A stretch of 6,456 nucleotides of DNA, taken from the NCBI GenBank assembly GCA_024645305.1, contig JAHEFU010000168.1, positions 1-6,456 of the forward strand, read 5' to 3'. The DNA comes from Planctomycetales bacterium (GTDB lineage: Bacteria > 4484-113 > JAFGCY01). A model generated the notes under the pieces. The model was not told the origin of the DNA. It searched no databases and was given only the letters and a program-made list of their open reading frames with translations. The translations under genes were made by a program, and so were the position numbers. Shown here piece after piece: positions 1 to 4,826 of the stretch (its first letter is position 1; each line of letters starts with the position of its first letter).

Positions 1-1145
1 CCGCTCTGAGACCCAAATCCATAAGAAATTCCAACAGCCACGAATCCGTTATCCGGCATTGCGGCTACGTCGTAGAACTGGTCCAGGTTTTCGGGATCTC
101 CCCAGTGTCTGAACCAGAGCAATTCTCCCAGTTCATCCATGCAGAAGATCAGTCCATCAAACTGGTTTCCCGAATCAGATGATCCATACCCCGCTCCAAT
201 GATCCGGCTTCCGGCAGTTACCGTGCCGGTGGTTGCTTCACCCTCTGTGTTGCCGAAGGTGTGGTGCCAGCCAAGTACGCGTATCTCCTGCGTTGCCGTG
301 TCAGTCAGGCCGTCGTTGTCGTCAGTCACGCGCAGGACCACCTTGTAGATGCCCGGCTTGGTGAAAACATGCTGCCTGAGTGCGCTGCTTCCGGAATCGT
401 CGTAACTGCCGTCGCCATCCCAGTCCCATTCGAAGCTTGAGACCGTCCCGACACCATCCTTGTCATAACTGGCAGAGGCATCGAAGTCCACTGTCAGACT
501 GACATTGCCACGTATGATGCTTGCTGACAGGTCCGCCACCGGGGCCTGGTTGTTGATGTCAATCGTCAGCAGCAGGCTGTTGAGCGTTGCCTGCGCAGTC
601 CCGCCGTTGATCAGGGCAACATATGCGTTGCCAGCATGAGAAACCGTGCGGTAACCATTCGGCCAGGTCAGTACGTCCGTATCAGCGCTGCCGCCGTTCG
701 CACTGCCTCGCAGCCCGGTCCGCCAGCGGCTGCTGTCGAAGTCGGCGAAGGCCAGGTAGTAGTCCTTGGGCAGCATGTCGAAGCTCACATCAAGCTGCTG
801 CAGCACATCTGAGTCTGTCAGGCCTTCGAAGCGGAACATCGCCCAGCTGCTGGCGGCTCCCGCCGGGCTGAGCTGGATCGCATTCAGCGCCACCTGCGCA
901 TCCGCGGACTTGCGGTAGAAGTCCTTGCCCAGCACCAGCTGCTGGCCAAGCGCCCTGGTTGAGCGCTGTGTTTCCTCGTCAGCGGGGAAGGGCAAGCCGG
1001 AAAAATCCGGCAGGTCCGCGATGTTGCCAGCTGCTGTGGCTGTGGCTGACTGTTGAGGTGTGGAGGATCCGCCGCAGGCGGCTAGAGTCAGGCTCAGCAG
1101 AGTGAGGACGACGGCCATAGGGATGGCGGTATAAGTATTCAGCAA
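1..1145 (-). CDS. PKD-domain lipoprotein with beta-propeller-like C-terminus (3' end beyond window)
   Basis: About 381 codons are open from a TTG start to the left edge, so the C-terminus is missing. TTG (1143-1145) is preferred because AAAGG lies 9 nt upstream and an in-frame TAA sits just before it; the next ATG (1116-1118) has no Shine-Dalgarno. The N-terminus is a lipoprotein signal with lipobox LAAC (Cys24) followed by GGSS, so the mature protein is probably lipid-anchored in the outer membrane. Residues about 40-198 form a region I do not recognise. Residues about 201-287 are a PKD domain: APVADLS, then WDWDGDG near 240-246, then HVF..PGIYKVVLRVTD. From about 290 the text resembles secreted beta-propeller repeats (FDGLIFCMDELGELLWFRHWGD, DVAAMPDNGFVAVG). 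Binding or adhesion at the cell surface is an inference. The gene lies 98 bp downstream of the sugar transferase on the same strand; co-transcription is possible but not shown. Confidence 0.85.
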   Translation of the reverse strand, partial: MLNTYTAIPMAVVLTLLSLTLAACGGSSTPQQSATATAAGNIADLPDFSGLPFPADEETQRSTRALGQQLVLGKDFYRKSADAQVALNAIQLSPAGAASSWAMFRFEGLTDSDVLQQLDVSFDMLPKDYYLAFADFDSSRWRTGLRGSANGGSADTDVLTWPNGYRTVSHAGNAYVALINGGTAQATLNSLLLTIDINNQAPVADLSASIIRGNVSLTVDFDASASYDKDGVGTVSSFEWDWDGDGSYDDSGSSALRQHVFTKPGIYKVVLRVTDDNDGLTDTATQEIRVLGWHHTFGNTEGEATTGTVTAGSRIIGAGYGSSDSGNQFDGLIFCMDELGELLWFRHWGDPENLDQFYDVAAMPDNGFVAVGISYGFGSQS

Positions 1146-1154
1146 CGTTTTATA

Positions 1155-1159
1155 CCTTT
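1155..1159 (-). promoter_or_regulatory. Shine-Dalgarno AAAGG for the TTG start at 1145
   Basis: On the minus strand AAAGG is followed by 9 nt and then TTG. This is the only Shine-Dalgarno-like sequence near the beginning of the PKD lipoprotein gene, and it decides for TTG over the ATG nine codons later. Confidence 0.5.
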
Positions 1160-1243
1160 ATATGCAGATTGTTCACGGGTCCGAGCTAGTTATCTGGATG
1201 CCTGATGGTTTAAATTGTTGGAATTATCCACAAATTCTAGTTC

Positions 1244-2050
1244 TTAGGCCGTCTGCTTCTGTTCCGCAGGCAGGCCGTCTTCCGGCTTTGAAACACCTGT
1301 TTCAGCGCTGTAATGGAAAAAAGTACGCCAGATGCCCTTGCGCTCCAGTTCAGCCGCTATCTGGGTCTCATCCGGCGGAGTGAAGTCGAAGTAGAGGTCC
1401 TCAGCGCCTTCGGTGCCCACATGTCCGATTACCACCGGGAAGGTCTTGAGGAAGATGGCCAGGTCATTGCCCAGGCTCAGGTGCTCCACGTAATAGCGGT
1501 CCAGAGCCACGCGCCAGCCCCAGGGGATCACATTGCGGCCGCAGATCTGGGCCAGCCCGGTTACCCCCGGAAGCACATTGAGGCGCTTGCGATGCCAGTC
1601 TGTGTAGTACTGCTCATGGTGCAGGACTGCGGGACGGGGTCCCACGAAACTCATTTCTCCACGGAAGATATTGATCAGCTGGGGCAGCTCATTCAGGCCG
1701 CTGTTGCGCAGGAAGCGTCCGAAGCGGGTAATGTCACTGTCCTTACCGCTGATCGCCATGTGCGAGCCGGCTTCGTCTCCCGGGGTGGGCTCACGGTGGA
1801 TGGTGCGGAACTTGTACAGGCCAAACTGCCTGCCGTGCTTTCCAAGTCTGCGCTGGAGGAAGAAGACCGGTCCAGGGCTCTCCAGCTTGACGGCTACTGC
1901 AATCAACAGGATCAGGGGTGCAAACAACAGCAGGAAGAACATGCTGCCGAAGATATCAAGGGCTCTCTTGATGTTTGTATACACACTAAACCGGGCCTCA
2001 GCAGCTCGCGTGGGCGGAATCCTGCTTTCCGTTACCGGAATTCTGTTCAT
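1244..2050 (-). CDS. Sugar transferase (monotopic phosphoglycosyl transferase, Bac_transf family)
   Basis: The 268-residue product should transfer a sugar-1-phosphate from a nucleotide sugar to undecaprenyl phosphate at the inner membrane, the first step of exopolysaccharide, O-antigen or glycan assembly. Family landmarks are KRALDIFG (28-35), a hydrophobic reentrant segment with Ala-Pro (44-45), SPGPVFFLQRRLGK (58-71), YKFRT (79-83), ELPQLINIFRGEMSFVGPRP (121-140), PGVTGLAQICGRN (161-173) and LDRYYVEHLS (183-192). It resembles the short PglC type and lacks the N-terminal transmembrane bundle of WcaJ. In PglC the catalytic dyad is Asp-Glu; here the matching residues are Asn120-Glu121 (AAT codon at 1691-1693), so activity is uncertain. 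The tail after about residue 210 is longer than in PglC. Met at 2050 is preferred over a 50-residue extension to 2200, because family homology begins right after it, GAGGG lies 10 nt upstream and an extended -10 box lies between the two starts. Confidence 0.9.
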   Translation of the reverse strand: MNRIPVTESRIPPTRAAEARFSVYTNIKRALDIFGSMFFLLLFAPLILLIAVAVKLESPGPVFFLQRRLGKHGRQFGLYKFRTIHREPTPGDEAGSHMAISGKDSDITRFGRFLRNSGLNELPQLINIFRGEMSFVGPRPAVLHHEQYYTDWHRKRLNVLPGVTGLAQICGRNVIPWGWRVALDRYYVEHLSLGNDLAIFLKTFPVVIGHVGTEGAEDLYFDFTPPDETQIAAELERKGIWRTFFHYSAETGVSKPEDGLPAEQKQTA

Positions 2051-2102
2051 CAACCAATATCCCTCGGTTTTGACCCTGAGTCCAGGAGACCCTTGAGGCG
2101 CT

Positions 2103-2111
2103 AGTATAGCA
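2103..2111 (-). promoter_or_regulatory. Extended -10 promoter of the sugar transferase gene
   Basis: On the minus strand the sequence reads TGCTATACT, an extended -10 (TGn plus TATACT, one mismatch to TATAAT). Transcription would start near 2096 and leave a 5' leader of about 46 nt before the ATG at 2050. No good -35 is visible at 17 nt spacing, which is usual for extended -10 promoters. Its position argues against translation from 2200. Confidence 0.5.
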
Positions 2112-2220
2112 AATGTGAATAACAAACATTTAAAGACATTTTTACGCGCTAAAACAACCTGCCTGTTGTAAGTTCGCCAGCAGGAGTGAGAAATTAACAT
2201 TCAATCCTCAACCCTGGCTC

Positions 2221-2226
2221 AGGAGG
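2221..2226 (+). promoter_or_regulatory. Strong Shine-Dalgarno AGGAGG before a 23-codon ORF
   Basis: AGGAGG lies exactly 7 nt before a GTG at 2234. It is the strongest ribosome-binding sequence in this divergent intergenic region. The annotated lipoprotein start at 2302 has no well-spaced site of its own: GAAGG at 2284-2288 is 13 nt away. Confidence 0.5.
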
Positions 2227-2233
2227 GAAAATT

Positions 2234-2305
2234 GTGGCTTCCATTCTAGGACTGCCTTGCTTCTCGATTGTGTATTACCCTCTGAAGGCTATAATCATTA
2301 CGTGA
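2234..2305 (+). CDS. Possible 23-residue leader peptide overlapping the lipoprotein start
   Basis: GTG (2234-2236) opens 23 codons and ends at TGA (2303-2305). The peptide begins MASILGLPCF and ends KAIIIT; it is hydrophobic with a single Lys and matches nothing I know. Its stop overlaps the GTG start of the downstream lipoprotein as GTGA, the geometry of translational coupling, and it has AGGAGG at ideal spacing. Against it: 23 codons can be open by chance, and a TATAAT sequence inside it (2290-2295) suggests a competing model in which transcription starts at the lipoprotein codon. No run of one amino acid's codons is present, so classical attenuation is not indicated. Confidence 0.35.
   Translation: MASILGLPCFSIVYYPLKAIIIT
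2268..2295 (+). promoter_or_regulatory. Putative sigma70 promoter TTGTGT-16-TATAAT
   Basis: A perfect -10 TATAAT (2290-2295) lies 16 nt after TTGTGT (2268-2273), which matches TTGACA at four of six positions. The expected transcription start falls at or next to the GTG at 2302, which would make the lipoprotein mRNA leaderless. If translation instead starts upstream at TTG 2257 or the 2234 ORF is used, another promoter further left must exist. Confidence 0.4.
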
Positions 2306-2877
2306 AGCTTGGTATTCATTTAACAGCGCTCCTTGCACTGCTTTGTCTGGCTGCAGCCTGCAACAACAACCTGGTCTCCGGCAATACGACTACTGGGTTG
2401 CAGAAGACTGCTGCGGAGTATTACAACTTCAGGGTTGGAAACCAGGGGGATTTGGAATATTCAAGCTTCCTCAGCCCTGCCTATCGCAACAGCTTCAGCA
2501 AGGAAGACCTGGAATCACTGAATCTAGCCAATGCCGCTGCCCGGTCATCAAATGACCGCATTGAAAAGGTCAAGGCCGACGATGTAGTGATCAGTTCAGA
2601 AGCTAACTTCGCCATGACTGATGTGCCTCCTGCACTGGGATTTGTCTTCTCGAGTATGGAACCACTGCGCTGGGTGAAAAGCGGGAACCGCTGGTACCTA
2701 TATCTGGGCAGCGATCGTGAAGTTAGCGATTACGGTTATTTCCCCGTGACCATACCTTTCCCGCAGATTCCCGACGAACAGCCAGCCCAGGTACTCGAGG
2801 AAAGGCGCCGTACCGATACTCCTGCTTCCGATGAGCAGGAAACATCCGGAAATGACCCCGCCAGTGGCAGCGGATAG
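2302..2877 (+). CDS. Small lipoprotein of unknown function
   Basis: From GTG 2302 the product has 191 residues. It begins with a compact signal (Lys2, hydrophobic LTALLALLCLAA) ending in the lipobox-like AAAC with Cys20, followed by Asn-Asn, so it is probably an outer-membrane lipoprotein; Ala at -3 is a little off consensus. After the signal, the run from TAAEYYNFRVGNQGD to WVKSGNRWYLYLGSD has the spacing and aromatic pattern of NTF2-like folds (helix, then strand with W..V..G..WYL), but this is only a resemblance. The last 40 residues are Pro/Glu/Ser/Gly-rich and probably disordered. An alternative TTG start at 2257 adds 15 residues that make a poor signal n-region. Initiation at 2302 may depend on coupling to the 2234-2305 ORF or on leaderless translation. 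The tRNA-Ile2 promoter begins 12 nt after its stop. No family name can be given. Confidence 0.75.
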   Translation: MKLGIHLTALLALLCLAAACNNNLVSGNTTTGLQKTAAEYYNFRVGNQGDLEYSSFLSPAYRNSFSKEDLESLNLANAAARSSNDRIEKVKADDVVISSEANFAMTDVPPALGFVFSSMEPLRWVKSGNRWYLYLGSDREVSDYGYFPVTIPFPQIPDEQPAQVLEERRRTDTPASDEQETSGNDPASGSG

Positions 2878-2888
2878 CCTGAGTCGGA

Positions 2889-2917
2889 TTGACCGTGCAG
2901 GCCGGGCACAGTAAACT
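2889..2917 (+). promoter_or_regulatory. sigma70 promoter of tRNA-Ile2 (TTGACC-17-TAAACT)
   Basis: TTGACC (2889-2894) and TAAACT (2912-2917) are separated by 17 nt, the optimal spacing. Transcription would start near 2924, about 6 nt before the mature tRNA 5' end. The tRNA therefore has its own promoter and does not rely on readthrough from the lipoprotein gene. Confidence 0.75.
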
Positions 2918-2929
2918 CTTCTTCCCTGT

Positions 2930-3005
2930 GGGTCCTTAGCTCAGCGGTTAGAGCAGGAGACTCATAATCTCTTGGTCGCGGGTTCGAATCCTGCAGGACC
3001 CACCA
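2930..3005 (+). tRNA. tRNA-Ile2 (anticodon CAT, read as k2CAU)
   Basis: A complete cloverleaf of 76 nt including encoded CCA (3003-3005). Acceptor GGGTCCT pairs fully with AGGACCC; the D-stem is GCTC/GAGC; the anticodon stem GGAGA/TCTCT encloses CTCATAA with CAT at 2963-2965; the T-arm is GCGGG-TTCGAAT-CCTGC. CAT could mean initiator Met, elongator Met or Ile2. From memory, the D-arm, anticodon arm and variable region (TTAGCTCAG, GTTAGAGCAGG, CTTGGTCGC) match E. coli ileX almost base for base and match tRNA-Met much less, so this is called Ile2. In that family C34 is changed to lysidine by TilS, so that the tRNA reads AUA and is charged with isoleucine. Whether TilS acts here is inferred from the match. 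Confidence 0.93.
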
Positions 3006-3015
3006 CATTCCCACA

Positions 3016-3030
3016 GGCTCGGCTCGGCTC
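3016..3030 (+). repeat. Three tandem copies of GGCTC between the tRNA genes
   Basis: GGCTC is repeated three times in the 68-bp gap between the converging tRNA genes. No hairpin with a T-run is visible in this gap on either strand, so the tRNA transcripts have no obvious terminator there. The repeat may be chance. Confidence 0.4.
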
Positions 3031-3073
3031 CATTTGAAACCTCATGGGCTGAATGGGGGATGGAGAGGGGATC

Positions 3074-3156
3074 TGCGGAAGGGGGGACTCGAACCCCCAC
3101 GCGCTTTCGCGCACTAGGTCCTTAACCTAGCGTGTCTGCCATTCCACCACTTCCGC
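3074..3156 (-). tRNA. tRNA-Leu (anticodon read as AAG)
   Basis: A complete class II tRNA of 83 nt. Acceptor GCGGAAG pairs fully with CTTCCGC, the discriminator is A, the D-region is TGGTGGAAT..GGCAGACACG (one base shorter than the usual Leu form), the long variable arm is GCGC-GAAA-GCGC, and the T-arm is GGGGG-TTCGAGT-CCCCC. The anticodon stem CTAGG/CCTAG is perfect and the 7-nt loop is TTAAGGA, placing AAG at 3121-3123. The long variable arm and leucine D-loop motif identify it as tRNA-Leu. An A34 anticodon is unusual for bacterial leucine tRNAs and would need deamination to inosine to read several CUN codons. CCA is not encoded (GAT follows the discriminator), so it must be added after transcription. 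Confidence 0.92.
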
Positions 3157-3171
3157 AAGAATGGGACTGAA

Positions 3172-3177
3172 ATTATA
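3172..3177 (-). promoter_or_regulatory. -10 box of the tRNA-Leu promoter
   Basis: On the minus strand a perfect TATAAT lies 15 nt before the mature 5' end at 3156, giving a start near 3165 and a leader of about 9 nt. The expected -35 region is poor (AACCAC at 17 nt spacing) and lies in the inverted-repeat arm. Confidence 0.55.
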
Positions 3178-3190
3178 CATGAAACGGTGC

Positions 3191-3296
3191 TTAGTGGTTA
3201 GAGATTAGTTCTTGGTACTTTGTTCGACTGGCTTGCATGGTCGCCCGCCGGTGACTGGTGAACCAGGAACTAACCAACTAAGAATTAACCCACTAA
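3191..3296. repeat. Long imperfect inverted repeat with apical hairpin
   Basis: TTAGTGGTTA (3191-3200) pairs with TAACCCACTAA (3286-3296) with one bulged C. Further in, TTAGTTCTTGGT (3205-3216) pairs with ACCAGGAACTAA (3262-3273) with one G-U pair. The region between them holds a 6-bp hairpin GTCGCC-CGCC-GGTGAC (3240-3255, one G-U). The right arm contains ACTAA three times plus one ATTAA at 7-8 nt steps, and the left arm has the matching TTAG series. No ORF with any protein-like character lies here. It could be a structured RNA, a small non-autonomous repeat element or a protein-binding cruciform; nothing in the sequence decides among them. Confidence 0.6.
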
Positions 3297-3303
3297 TAAC
3301 TGC

Positions 3304-3341
3304 AAAGGTGGAGTCCCGCAGTTGCGAGGCTCCACCTTTTT
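3304..3341. terminator. Rho-independent terminator, better on the plus strand
   Basis: AAAGGTGGAG (3304-3313) and CTCCACCTTT (3330-3339) form a perfect 10-bp stem around a 16-nt loop, followed on the plus strand by T's to 3341. On the minus strand the stem is followed only by TTT then GCAGTTATT, so it is weaker there. It lies 25 nt beyond the stop of the minus-strand lipoprotein gene (3366), so it probably ends that transcript. The better plus-strand T-tract suggests it also stops a rightward transcript through 3191-3296. Confidence 0.8.
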
Positions 3342-3365
3342 ACTTAAACCCTGTAGCGCCTGTGA

Positions 3366-4316
3366 TCAGGTGGTTCCGACAGGTTCGGAGACAATGTTGT
3401 TCAGTCCATAACGGATGACCATGTTGTTGACTTCATCCTCGCGAATCGGATGAGGCAGGTTGACAGTGAATTCATCCTGGTCAGCATGTCCGCTGTCGTG
3501 GACCCCGAAACTGACATTGAAGATCTGGCTGATGTAAATGTCCGGCACCTGCATCACGAAATTGCCGCTTGCATCACTGGTCACGATACTTGCGACCGTG
3601 CTGCCGGACGGAATGCTGCCGTTGAGCAGCCGCACAGGCAGCTTGACCTCGCCGATCAGGTAGTTCAGTTCAACATCCGTACTGACGCCGGCTCCGTTGT
3701 TATCGAGTACCCGGCCCCGGATTTCCGTGGTTTCCGCTGCTCCCAGGCTGGTCAGGGTGTGGTCCCGGAACAGTCCCAGGGTGCCGAGGAAGCCGCGGTT
3801 GCCGTTCGTATCCAGTGTGACGGTGGCAAAGTCTCCGCTGCTGTCCACCGTGGCCGTATATGAGCCGTAGCGATACCAGGTTACGTAGTTATTGTCGTAA
3901 GTCTCCGTGCGATTCCCCAGCTCGGAGTCGTGGATGTAGACCGCGAACTGCGTGCCGGCCGTCTGTGGCGCGTTCAGCGCAAAGCGCACCGTGATGTCAC
4001 GCTCAAACAGGGCATCCACCGGAGTATTGATGATGACCGCAGCCAGCCTGTCACTGAACTGCTTGGTGGCGGTGGGGAAATTGGCCTCAATATTGTCTGA
4101 GCCACTGAGCAGGTCTGAGACGCTAACCAGCTGGCGGTCAGCGAATGTCCCGGCCGGGAAGTCCACGTAGGTGCCGCTGGTCAGGTCCAGCCGGGCGCCT
4201 TCGCCATTCTCAAAGACTTTTTCTATGAGGTTGTCCGAGGTGAATTCCGAATCACCCGAACTACAGCCTGCAACCGCCAATAAGGACAGCAGCGCCGGCA
4301 GCAAAATTCTATACAT
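3366..4316 (-). CDS. Lipoprotein with carboxypeptidase-regulatory-like domain
   Basis: The 316-residue product starts at ATG 4316, with AGGAG 6 nt upstream. MYRILLPALLSLLAVAGC is a lipoprotein signal with lipobox VAGC (Cys18) followed by Ser-Ser, suggesting outer-membrane anchoring. Residues about 38-115 (GARLDLTSGTYVDFPAGTF, then RDITVRFAL) resemble the beta-sandwich ZU5-like or stalk modules of surface lipoproteins. Residues about 197-272 (EIRGRVLDNNGAGV, then TSDASGNFVMQVP) match the transthyretin-like fold of carboxypeptidase regulatory-like domains, which act as carbohydrate-binding or structural modules. No catalytic domain is seen, so a structural or ligand-binding surface role is inferred. 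It lies 67 bp after the thioesterase gene, past a probable terminator, and no clear promoter is visible in that gap; the best match, TTGGGC-17-TAGGTG, is weak. A strong hairpin terminator follows its stop. Confidence 0.85.
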   Translation of the reverse strand: MYRILLPALLSLLAVAGCSSGDSEFTSDNLIEKVFENGEGARLDLTSGTYVDFPAGTFADRQLVSVSDLLSGSDNIEANFPTATKQFSDRLAAVIINTPVDALFERDITVRFALNAPQTAGTQFAVYIHDSELGNRTETYDNNYVTWYRYGSYTATVDSSGDFATVTLDTNGNRGFLGTLGLFRDHTLTSLGAAETTEIRGRVLDNNGAGVSTDVELNYLIGEVKLPVRLLNGSIPSGSTVASIVTSDASGNFVMQVPDIYISQIFNVSFGVHDSGHADQDEFTVNLPHPIREDEVNNMVIRYGLNNIVSEPVGTT

Positions 4317-4368
4317 TTGAATCTCCTGGCATTGGTCACCTACCTAATCGACCATGCCTGCCCAAATT

Positions 4369-4389
4369 AAAAACCCGCTGGATTCAGCG
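4369..4389 (-). terminator. Probable terminator overlapping the thioesterase stop codon
   Basis: On the minus strand CGCTG-AATC-CAGCG is followed by GG and five T's. The stem has only 5 bp but is GC-rich, and the TGA stop of the thioesterase gene (4384-4386) lies within it. It would separate the DUF4139-thioesterase operon from the lipoprotein gene, at least partly. Confidence 0.5.
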
Positions 4390-4812
4390 CCCAGTGGTCC
4401 GTGTTTCCATGAAGCGGCCCTGGGCAGTGGAAAGCACCTGGCCGGACTCTGCGCCATGGATCCGGCACTCCGCCCGCAGCTCCCAGACGGGACTGCGTCC
4501 CCCGCTGCGCCAGGCCCGGAATTCCAGCTCCCGGTCCAGGGGCACCGGGCGGCGGAAGCGGGTGCGTAGTTCCGCTGTTACTACATTGCAGTTGTGGATA
4601 CGGAACATGCAGTTGCTCATCAGGTCATCGAATACCGTCGCCTGGACACCGCCATGCAGCACATCGCGCCAGCCCTGATGCAGTTGCGAGGGCCTGAAGC
4701 GGGTGCACAGGACATCTCCGTCACGTTCAAACACCAGCTGCAATCCAGCGGGGTTAAGCGCTCCGCAGGCGAAGCAGTAATCATTGTCCACAAAGGGAGT
4801 ATTCTCAGACAC
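4384..4812 (-). CDS. PaaI-like hotdog-fold thioesterase
   Basis: The 142-residue protein should be a cytoplasmic acyl-CoA thioesterase of the hotdog superfamily; the substrate cannot be told. The N-terminus has CFACGALNPAGLQLVF (13-28), the pattern CF.CG..NP.GL.L.F common in PaaI-type thioesterases. Residues 52-66 contain the HGG signature (His53-Gly54-Gly55) followed by Asp62-Asp63, where the family's catalytic acidic residue usually lies. VTAELRTRFRRPVPL (79-92) fits the central strand region. Length is normal for the family and there is no signal peptide. The start is GTG 4812, with only a weak AAAG upstream; it begins 14 nt after the stop of the DUF4139 gene, so it is probably in the same operon and partly coupled. 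Pairing a cytoplasmic thioesterase with exported DUF4139 proteins is unexplained. Confidence 0.88.
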   Translation of the reverse strand: MSENTPFVDNDYCFACGALNPAGLQLVFERDGDVLCTRFRPSQLHQGWRDVLHGGVQATVFDDLMSNCMFRIHNCNVVTAELRTRFRRPVPLDRELEFRAWRSGGRSPVWELRAECRIHGAESGQVLSTAQGRFMETRTTGR

Positions 4813-4826
4813 GGCGCTACTTTAGA

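Noticed and set aside
1212..1232. Small hairpin TTG-TGGA-ATTA-TCCA-CAA (with one bulge) in the gap after the sugar transferase
   Set aside because: The stem is short and AT-rich and is not followed by a T-run, so it is not supported as a terminator.
1313..2104. 263-codon plus-strand ORF opposite the sugar transferase
   Set aside because: It lies antisense to a gene with strong family motifs; its own product shows no recognisable domain.
2051..2200. 50-residue N-terminal extension of the sugar transferase to a Met at 2200
   Set aside because: The extension has no similarity to the family and contains the extended -10 promoter; the Met at 2050 has its own Shine-Dalgarno and fits the family start.
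2736..3014. 92-codon minus-strand ORF whose product includes WVLQDSNPRPRDYESPALTAELRT
   Set aside because: It is the translation of the antisense of the tRNA-Ile2 gene, a well-known spurious protein type, and it overlaps the lipoprotein gene.
3006..3073. Possible attachment site or terminator between the two tRNA genes
   Set aside because: No duplicated tRNA 3' end, integrase or T-tract hairpin was found; only a GGCTC triplet repeat is visible.
3212..3418. 68-codon plus-strand ORF across the inverted repeat and terminator
   Set aside because: It reads through a strong terminator hairpin and into the end of the opposite-strand lipoprotein gene, with no Shine-Dalgarno or protein-like composition.
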